This document shows positions 59,901-64,000 of a stretch of 64,000 nt of DNA, in pieces. Numbering within the stretch: position 1 is the first letter of the stretch; every line of letters starts with the position of its first letter. The stretch spans positions 25,950,363 through 26,014,362 of the forward strand of contig CM059194.1 of NCBI GenBank assembly GCA_030323885.1, in the 5' to 3' direction. The notes under the pieces are model-generated. The model was given only the letters and a program-made list of their open reading frames with translations. It did not search any database and had not been told where the DNA came from. The translations under genes were made by a program, and so were the position numbers. The stretch comes from Branchipolynoe longqiensis (Eukaryota > Annelida > Polychaeta > Phyllodocida > Polynoidae).

Positions 59901-62900
59901 GTGCACGAGTCCGGAATATAGCAGAGAACGTGGACATATATACGGTCTCTCAAAATAGTCAGAGACCATGAATATATTATAATGACAGTTCAACACAATG
60001 TTGGTCTAGGGACTGATGCGGAGCCTAGCTTTAACCTGTTTTGTGCACCACGGAAATCTGCAAAATCGCGGATATCTTTCATCCGTGAATAAGGTAACTG
60101 GTAGAGATAGAAGCACCTTTTTCTTCCGTTGTGAGGCCTTTAACGGAGCCGAGTCTGTCCAGGAGTGACCGCAGCCGTAGCACCTTGTCTGCTCTGACGT
60201 AGAAATTCCTGTAAAAACACACACACACAAGAAACCAATTAAAACCAGCCCCGTAGGTAAAGGACAAACTAAATTCACACTGCAGGTTATCTAGACTGCG
60301 TTGCAAGTGAACCACTGAGCGACTGCACTGAATTACAGGGTCAGTGCACATGTGAAGATATGGAATTTAAGGCTATTTCAAGGCTTTTCAAGGCCGTATT
60401 TGATAGGAATTCAACACTATTCTCATTTGGATTTCAGGAAAAATCAACAATGGCATATATACTGCCGAAGCAAGTACATGTACTATATATGACCAAAGTC
60501 ACTCACTCACATTTATATATATATAAATATAATAATTATATATACATTCATATATATATATAAAATAAGTACATATATAATAAATATATATATATAATAA
60601 ATATATATATACATTCATATATATATAAAATCACTATATATGAAATAACTATATATATAATAATTATATATAATAAATATATTTATTAATCAAAAGTATA
60701 TACCAATATTAATATAATAAAATTATAAAAACAGATATAATATACACATATATATATATATAAATTTATAATAATTAGTAGCAGGGAGGACTGACTTTCT
60801 AAGCGGGTTGACGATGCTGTCCTTGAGCACGTGCTGAACCACCTCGTACTCGTCCAGGTCGCCTTCCATGCGCGGCCGGTACAGGATCGTGTCGAAGGCC
60901 ATGGTGAAGGCGAACATGCTGAACAGCGTCGCGTCCAGGTAGCACGAGTTGTGGTGGCCCTGGATTCCCCGGCCCTTGCCACAGTACTGCTTGATGTCGA
61001 TAATGATGCCAGGCGGCGCCACTGTGCCAGGGATATCGGGACTCTCCATGCTACCAAACACTGCAAAGGTCAATGGCAAACCCAGGTTCTCAGCTACAGG
61101 GTCAGTACACATGTGAAGATATGGAATTTAACGCTATTTCAAGGCTGTTATTATTAGGAATTCAAGACTAATATCATTTGGATTTCAGGGAAAAAACAAC
61201 AATGCCGAATGGCCATTTCAGACTAATTTAGATGAGTGGGGACAGTTTAATGGAATTCAAAGCTTTTTAAGATTAATTATCCAAAATAGGTTAAATTCAA
61301 GGCTTTTCAAGGCCTTGAAAAGGGGCAAATGAAGTTCAAGACTTGTCAAGACTTTCCAGGCCCCATACGGACCATGTCGGAAACACCATACCGCACTAAT
61401 GCAAACCGACTGAGCAGAAAGCGCTAGTGTCAAAGTGACGAGTGCAATAGTAACACACCTCACCATGGAGCTATATTGTAGGTAACATCATACCGCACTA
61501 ATGCAAATCCACAAAGCAGAAAGCGCTAGTGTCAAAGTGACGAGTGCAATAGTAACACACCTCACCATGGAGCCATATTGTAGGTAACATCATACCGCAC
61601 TAATGCAAATCCACAAAGCAGAAAGTGCTAGTGTCAAAGTGACGAGTGCAATAGTAACACACCTCACCATGGAGCTATATTGTAGGTAACATCATACCGC
61701 ACTAATGCAAATCCACAAAGCAGAAAGTGCTAGTGTCAAAGTGACGAGTGCAATAGTAACACACCTCACCATGGAGCTATATTGTAGGTAACATCATACC
61801 ACACTAATGCAAATCCACAAAGCAGAAAGTGCTAGTGTCAAAGTAACGAGTGCAATAGTAACACACCTCACCATGGAGCTATATTGTAGGTAACATCATA
61901 CCGCACTAATGCAAATCCACAAAGCAGAAAGTGCTAGTGTCAAAGTAACGAGTGCAATAGTAACACACCTCACCATGGAGCTATATTGTAGGTAACATCA
62001 TACCGCACTAATGCAAATCCACAAAGCAGAAAGTGCTAGTGTCAAAGTAACGAGTGCAATAGTAACACACCTCACCATGGAGCTATATTGTAGGTAACAT
62101 CATACCGCACTAATGCAAATCCACAAAGCAGAAAGCGCTAGTGTCAAAGTAACAAGTGCAATAGTAACACACCTCACCATGGAGCTATATTGTAGGTAAC
62201 ATCATACCGCACTAATGCAAATCAACAAAGCAGAAAGTGCTAGTGTCAAGTCAAAGTAACGAGTGCAATAGTAACACACCTCACCATGGAGCCATATTCT
62301 AGGTAACATCATACAGACCAAATACAAATCGACTGAGCAGAAAGCGCTAGCGTCAAAGTGACAATCGGGTAATGACATACGCTGACTGTCACTCCTTTGC
62401 AGGTAGCGCGTGCTCTCCTCAAACCGGGGGTCGCGTCGACACTTGTGGAGGTAGACGAAGAATGCTTTTCGTGGTGGACACATGAACAGGTGCCGTGACC
62501 CGAACGTGCCGTCCGTGCACGCGCTGTTTTCTTCCTCCTGTAAAACAGCAGGTCAGAATACAGTGTAAATAGGCATGCTCTTGAATTAATAAAAATAAAA
62601 ACAAAAACAAAAATAAAATAAATGGTTTAATGAAGGAATACATTGGCACATCATTTCTGAATTGTGGTTGATTTCGGTGAGGGGAGCCATCACCCCCCCC
62701 CTCCCTCTGGAGGGAAAAACAGACACTGTGACCGTGATCCCCCCCAACCCGCACCCATATTCATTCAGCCCCACTCCTCCATGGAAGCAACATACATAAC
62801 TTTACCACACCCACCCACCTTTTGATGCTACTCAGTAGGGCCCGGCTCGGGGGGAGGGGGGGGGGGGGGTCTCTCTCGTCACACTCCCTGGCCCGCCGAA

Positions 62901-64000
62901 AATCAGCCCCTATTGACATCGATCAACTTGACTAATAAACTGTCCCTGATATTGACTAATAGCAATAAATAACTAATTTCCGAAACACCATTATTATCGT
63001 CGGGCTCCCCTCTTTCCGAATCAGGATATTAATACACATACCCTCTAGTATTAATATTCAGAATTAATACATTTAAAAAAAGGGACACAATAATTATATC
63101 AACAGGGATATCATTAAAAAAAAGGGGACAAGTGTATCCATACGGATATTCTTTAGTATCAGTAGTACCAATTAACCAACACGGAACTGTCTTAGATATA
63201 TGCCCTTCCTTCCCCTTCCTTCCCCTTCCTTGCCCTTCCTTCCCCTCCCCACCTCCTCCGCTCCACTATCCTCTCCTACCCTGCCCTCTACCCCTCCCCT
63301 CCCCCCCCTCCCCATCTTCCACTGCTCTCCCCTTCCCACCCTCCTCTCCCCCTCCTCCCTTCCCCACCCTCCCTTCATCTTCCTTCCCTTCCTCTCCCGC
63401 TCCCTCCACTCCCATCCCCTCATCTCCCCACCCCCCTCCCGTCATCCCCTCCTTTACCCCCTCTCTCCTCTCCCGTTTCCTCTCTTTCACACCCCTCTCC
63501 CTCCTCTTCACTCTGCTCCCCCCTTCCCCACCCCTTCCCATCCTCTCTGCTTCCCCCCCCCTCATTCCCACACCCAACATTCCCCCGCCCCCTCCTCTCA
63601 CTCACCATCTCCAGTCCGACGATGGGCTTCTGCTTGTCGTTCAGGTAGCCCATCCACCTGATGACGCCGTACTGACAATTAGGCGGGTTGCCCACCACCT
63701 CCACCATCGACCCGATCTCCAGGTCAGTGTCGATCTCCGCCGGGTCGAGCGACTTGGGCCCCGACTCGACGTCGTAGTCACGTGACCGGTTCTGCGCACG
63801 CGTCAGGGTGTCGGGCTGCGGCTGGTAGCCGGGGTACTGGCTGTTGATCTGGATGCCGGGGATGGGGCTGGTGTGGGCGCGCGACGAGCCGCTGTCACTG
63901 CGACTCGAGGCGCTCTGAGTCCGCCACAGGTTGTGCATGGCAGCCTCAGGGTTGTCAGGCGTGTCGTCTGTGAGGGGGTTGGAGGGGTGTGTGGAGTGGG
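49321..64000 (-). CDS. CYLD: CYLD deubiquitinase, 3' ten exons (partial, 5' end beyond window)
   Basis: Minus-strand exons 63967-63606, 62537-62381, 61060-60796, 60208-60117, 58833-58767, 55457-55337, 54471-54363, 52527-52412, 51576-51336 and 49511-49321 (1721 nt, 572 aa); all GT/AG with matching phases. Exons 1-2 hold the third CAP-Gly domain (NEMO-binding in the vertebrate protein). The rest is the USP domain: Cys box [20 protein letters not shown] (Cys codon 60944-60942), zinc B-box [15 protein letters not shown]...FCNNC, and His box [12 protein letters not shown] (His codon 51414-51412), then FFDSMADR. Known role: removes K63- and M1-linked ubiquitin chains and dampens NF-kB/JNK signalling. 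Ends [12 protein letters not shown]. Catalytic residues are intact. Confidence 0.96.
49557..49895 (-). repeat. tRNA-derived SINE (main family), full length
   Basis: Plus-strand order: tggttggttgttgggagttt tail, gacagtgcgcactcatggca, cctgacactgagctaaccag, cctatcctattaatgtcgag, gggattcgaactcccgacct (B box complement) and cattcggccaccgtgcccgg (A box complement). It lies in the last CYLD intron, in the same orientation as the gene. Confidence 0.85.
50770..51025. repeat. Dispersed repeat followed by ~60-bp minisatellite
   Basis: 50775-50870 carries gaaagtggtctccggg and tcagggaatcgctga, as at 9.1 and 54.5 kb. 50880-51025 has about four units with tattagtatacgctgatagt and gctgcagcgtttgcaccaca. Intronic in CYLD. 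Confidence 0.65.
51049..51103 (-). repeat. SINE tail-only fragment
   Basis: ttggttgttggagttttacg through aaggtcatatcaggaag: only the 3' end of the main SINE, i.e. a severely 5'-truncated copy, which points to LINE-type retroposition. Confidence 0.7.
51336..51576 (-). CDS. CYLD: CYLD exon with catalytic histidine
   Basis: 241 nt; acceptor ccgttcacag, donor G|gtaagt. Encodes [20 protein letters not shown], then [20 protein letters not shown] and [12 protein letters not shown]. His of TSHYVAF and Asp of FFDS complete the USP catalytic site. A MITE starts 46 bp upstream. Confidence 0.96.
51622..51906 (+). mobile_element. MITE CAGGGTCCGTAC family, copy 4
   Basis: cagggttcgtacacatgtga to gccccgtacagacctt, about 285 bp, nearly complete. 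Its left edge lies 46 bp upstream of the acceptor of the CYLD His-box exon. Confidence 0.8.
52062..52440 (-). repeat. Eight-unit ~50-bp tandem array of a CYLD exon end and its 5' splice site
   Basis: Units start at 52062, 52111, 52161, 52211, 52261, 52311, 52361 and 52411; the last is the genuine exon end. Each unit on the gene strand contains the last ~35 exon bases (gatcaaatag...tgtcttagaa), then a donor ggtaagttgga. The five middle units are identical to each other; the outer two are diverged, and the unit at 52062 ends ggtacgt instead. Confidence 0.95.
52412..52527 (-). CDS. CYLD: CYLD exon with zinc-binding B-box
   Basis: 116 nt; acceptor gcttcctcag, donor AAG|gtaagt. Encodes [20 protein letters not shown] and [19 protein letters not shown], with three CxxC-type pairs as in the CYLD B-box. 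The 3' end and donor are repeated seven more times downstream; reading through the first donor gives [17 protein letters not shown] then stop. Confidence 0.94.
52596..52875 (+). mobile_element. MITE CAGGGTCCGTAC family, copy 5
   Basis: cagggtccatacacatgtga to cctcatacggaccatg, about 280 bp. Left edge 69 bp upstream of the acceptor of the B-box exon. Followed by tgtgtg and aataaataaata microsatellite. Confidence 0.8.
52925..53265 (-). repeat. Dispersed repeat shared with 10205-10600
   Basis: Inverted relative to the CFDP1 copy. Minus-strand reading starts [20 protein letters not shown] and has [20 protein letters not shown]; nucleotide match extends to ggtattgcaatacc. Confidence 0.55.
53280..53970 (+). 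pseudogene. RTE-like LINE 3' remnant with (gat)n tail
   Basis: Plus-strand pieces in shifting frames: [20 protein letters not shown], a deletion of the RT core, [20 protein letters not shown], then [40 protein letters not shown], and finally [20 protein letters not shown]. Ends with a gatgatgat tail at 53940-53968. No longer coding. In CYLD intron, antisense. Confidence 0.8.
54363..54471 (-). CDS. CYLD: CYLD exon
   Basis: 109 nt; acceptor ctatccgcag, donor G|gtaagt. Encodes [20 protein letters not shown] and [16 protein letters not shown], matching [20 protein letters not shown]. Confidence 0.95.
54541..54720. repeat. Dispersed 'gtggtctcggtc' repeat with poly-C run
   Basis: gatgaaagtggtctcggtca and ttagcattgtcagggaatgg match the 9.1 and 50.8 kb copies. 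Interrupted by about 30 C residues and cacacaca at 54629-54666. A SINE tail scrap follows at 54764-54802. Confidence 0.6.
55337..55457 (-). CDS. CYLD: CYLD exon
   Basis: 121 nt; acceptor tttatttcag, donor gag|gtgagc. Encodes [40 protein letters not shown], matching CYFYQIFMEKNE...TIQQLLEWSF. Confidence 0.95.
56095..56260. repeat. LTR-like repeat, partial copy
   Basis: gtccgtacatgagctccacc, ggtggcggcacgctagccac and agggcagtgccctc match the start of the copy at 58030-58345. Confidence 0.55.
56935..57930. repeat. LTR-like repeat copy interrupted by a fold-back element
   Basis: 56935-57025 and 57759-57930 together match 58150-58345 (ctgcgt...ggctagc; gatgtgggacct; aataaacggttgaagc; gtctgcttaagagcaagagt). 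The AATAAA followed by a U5-like stretch suggests an LTR remnant; no retroviral-type ORF is near. Confidence 0.6.
57026..57758. mobile_element. 733-bp fold-back element with 5-bp target duplication
   Basis: Left ggccatatgcatggagcagt and right actgcttcatgcatatggcc are inverted. Inside, arms of nearly 200 bp (about 57200-57400 against 57420-57610) are almost perfect complements around a short centre. Flanked by cctgg on each side (57021-57025 and 57759-57763). No ORF. Confidence 0.88.
58030..58345. repeat. LTR-like repeat, uninterrupted copy
   Basis: gtccacacatgagctccact ... gacatgggacccagcaggcc ... aataaacgtgtggaagcaaa ... gggtctactacttggggatc. It shows the unoccupied version of the fold-back insertion site. 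Confidence 0.6.
58419..58612 (-). repeat. SINE, alternative-tail subfamily
   Basis: ttgattaagcaaggaaaatt, gagtgccaggctaggtagcg, tcattggtttgactcggcca, gggttcgaatcccatgatac and tttagccaccacgcctt. Sister of 30271-30508. Confidence 0.75.
58767..58833 (-). CDS. CYLD: CYLD exon
   Basis: 67 nt; acceptor atgattttag, donor gtaaga. Encodes [22 protein letters not shown], the signature DPEEFLN block. The exon is short but phase-consistent on both sides. Confidence 0.94.
58963..59402. mobile_element. MITE, CCCCAGTCACACGAGGC-ended
   Basis: taccccagtcacacgaggcc and ctctcgtgtgactggggtat are inverted, with TA at each outer edge. The interior carries acgcaaggaggttgctgctg and an amplified atggcgccgac tract at 59179-59292 (two blocks). 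440 bp. The open frames on both strands are by-products of the repeat. Confidence 0.8.
59520..60110. other. CYLD intron, no gene
   Basis: A SINE tail scrap (ttatgttctaccaacatcta, 59527-59550), (ta)n at 59597-59620 and unassigned sequence. A 'cggaaatctgcaaaatcgcg' scrap of the dispersed gtggtctcc repeat lies at 60050. Confidence 0.45.
60117..60208 (-). CDS. CYLD: CYLD exon
   Basis: 92 nt; acceptor gtttttacag, donor G|gtgctt. Encodes [20 protein letters not shown] and [10 protein letters not shown], equal to the YVCATKIMKLRKILEKV...EEKD region. Confidence 0.93.
60336..60455 (+). mobile_element. MITE CAGGGTCCGTAC family, copy 6 (left half only)
   Basis: cagggtcagtgcacatgtga to caatggca, then it breaks off. 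Left edge 128 bp upstream of a CYLD acceptor (60208). Confidence 0.75.
60500..60780. repeat. AT-rich microsatellite block
   Basis: tatatata, aataaatatat and acattcatatatata motifs fill the intron between MITE copy 6 and the donor of the Cys-box exon. Confidence 0.85.
60796..61060 (-). CDS. CYLD: CYLD exon with catalytic cysteine
   Basis: 265 nt; acceptor gacctttgcag, donor AA|gtcagt. Encodes [40 protein letters not shown] and [15 protein letters not shown]. The Cys in NSCYLD is the USP nucleophile. A MITE begins 37 bp upstream of the acceptor. Confidence 0.96.
61097..61376 (+). mobile_element. MITE CAGGGTCCGTAC family, copy 7
   Basis: cagggtcagtacacatgtga to ccccatacggaccatg, 280 bp. Left edge 37 bp upstream of the acceptor of the catalytic-Cys exon; its right end joins the 102-bp array directly. 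Confidence 0.8.
61377..62363. repeat. 102-bp tandem array, ~9.6 units, in a CYLD intron
   Basis: Unit contains ggtaacatcataccgcacta, atgcaaatccacaaagcaga, agtgctagtgtcaaagtgac and tagtaacacacctcaccatg. Units differ by single bases (gcgcta/gtgcta, gtgacg/gtaacg). Eight units carry an exact ATGCAAAT octamer. On the gene strand each unit has ccatggtgagg, a donor-like motif. The array fills the intron from MITE copy 7 to 17 bp from the upstream exon's donor. Confidence 0.95.
62381..62537 (-). CDS. CYLD: CYLD exon (end of CAP-Gly)
   Basis: 157 nt; acceptor gttttacag, donor C|gtatgt. Encodes [20 protein letters not shown] and [20 protein letters not shown], matching the DGTFRGTRYFTC...FVKLKSCRPDSRF block of vertebrate CYLD. 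The 102-bp tandem array begins less than 20 bp past its donor. Confidence 0.94.
62581..63190. other. CYLD intron between the two CAP-Gly exons, distal part
   Basis: AT-rich sequence with C-runs at 62694-62702 and a G-run at 62857-62869. No repeat family or coding pattern recognised. Confidence 0.45.
63196..63605. repeat. 400-bp polypyrimidine tract (polypurine on CYLD strand)
   Basis: ccttccttccccttccttcc and then C/T-only blocks such as cctcctctccccctcctccc with rare interruptions, right up to the donor of the CAP-Gly exon. Open frames here, in either strand, are low-complexity artefacts. Confidence 0.92.
63606..63967 (-). CDS. CYLD: CYLD exon (linker and first part of CAP-Gly)
   Basis: 362 nt; the acceptor cccctcacag at the window edge is inferred, the donor atg|gtgagtg is clear. 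Encodes a Ser/Gln-rich linker ([20 protein letters not shown]) and then [20 protein letters not shown] and [20 protein letters not shown], the start of the CAP-Gly fold. Confidence 0.88.

Noticed and set aside
61376..62370. Possible CRISPR array
   Set aside because: Units are contiguous 102-bp tandem repeats without unique spacers, in a eukaryotic intron. The 30-bp array at 47.5 kb fails for the same reason.
63132..63785. 217-codon plus-strand Pro/Ser/Leu-rich ORF
   Set aside because: It is the translation of the C/T-only tract and the antisense of the CYLD CAP-Gly exon; composition and the real minus-strand exon explain it.
63420..63938. 172-codon minus-strand ORF as one exon
   Set aside because: Only 63938-63606 of it is CYLD; after the gtgagtg donor the frame runs into polypurine intron sequence.

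Overview
This is eukaryotic nuclear DNA from an animal. It has intron-rich genes with GT/AG splice sites, abundant LINE, SINE and MITE repeats, AT-rich intergenic DNA and long microsatellites. No prokaryotic feature is present. Repeat style and gene divergence suggest a marine invertebrate, perhaps a mollusc, but no single feature proves the species.

Three real protein genes were assembled exon by exon, and splice phases agree at every junction. (1) CFDP1 (BCNT/Yeti family chromatin protein) lies on the minus strand, 21651 down to 55: 9 coding exons, 328 aa, complete CDS. (2) TMEM170A lies on the plus strand, 26072 to 30113: 3 exons, 132 aa, complete. It is divergent from CFDP1, with 4.4 kb between the start codons. 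(3) CYLD, the deubiquitinase, lies on the minus strand from the right edge down to its stop codon at 49321. Ten exons in the window carry a CAP-Gly domain and the whole USP catalytic domain (572 codons); the 5' part lies beyond 64000.

Layout. 0-21.7 kb is CFDP1; its intron 1 holds an old minus-strand CR1-like LINE split by a younger, nearly intact plus-strand I-type LINE with an 11-bp target duplication. 21.7-26 kb is a repeat-bearing divergent intergenic region with one small orphan ORF. 26-30 kb is TMEM170A; its second intron contains a 1.2 kb G/T-rich minisatellite that switches strand. 30-49 kb is intergenic: an inverted (twin-primed) RTE-like LINE nested inside a MITE, a cluster of 350-bp palindromic elements, minisatellites and AT arrays. 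49-64 kb is CYLD, whose introns hold MITEs, SINEs, a fold-back element in an LTR-like repeat, and two striking tandem arrays.

The most unusual patterns concern introns. A roughly 270-bp MITE with CAGGGTCCGTAC ends occurs seven times. Five copies lie 37-128 bp upstream of a splice acceptor, all in the same orientation, four of them in CYLD and one in CFDP1. Two tandem arrays are built from exon-intron junctions: eight units of about 50 bp spanning the 5' splice site of one CYLD exon, and about five degenerate units spanning the 3' splice site of the last CFDP1 exon. A third exon fragment, from CFDP1 exon 4, is copied into the next intron. One CYLD intron is almost wholly a 102-bp array with eight ATGCAAAT octamers plus one of these MITEs.
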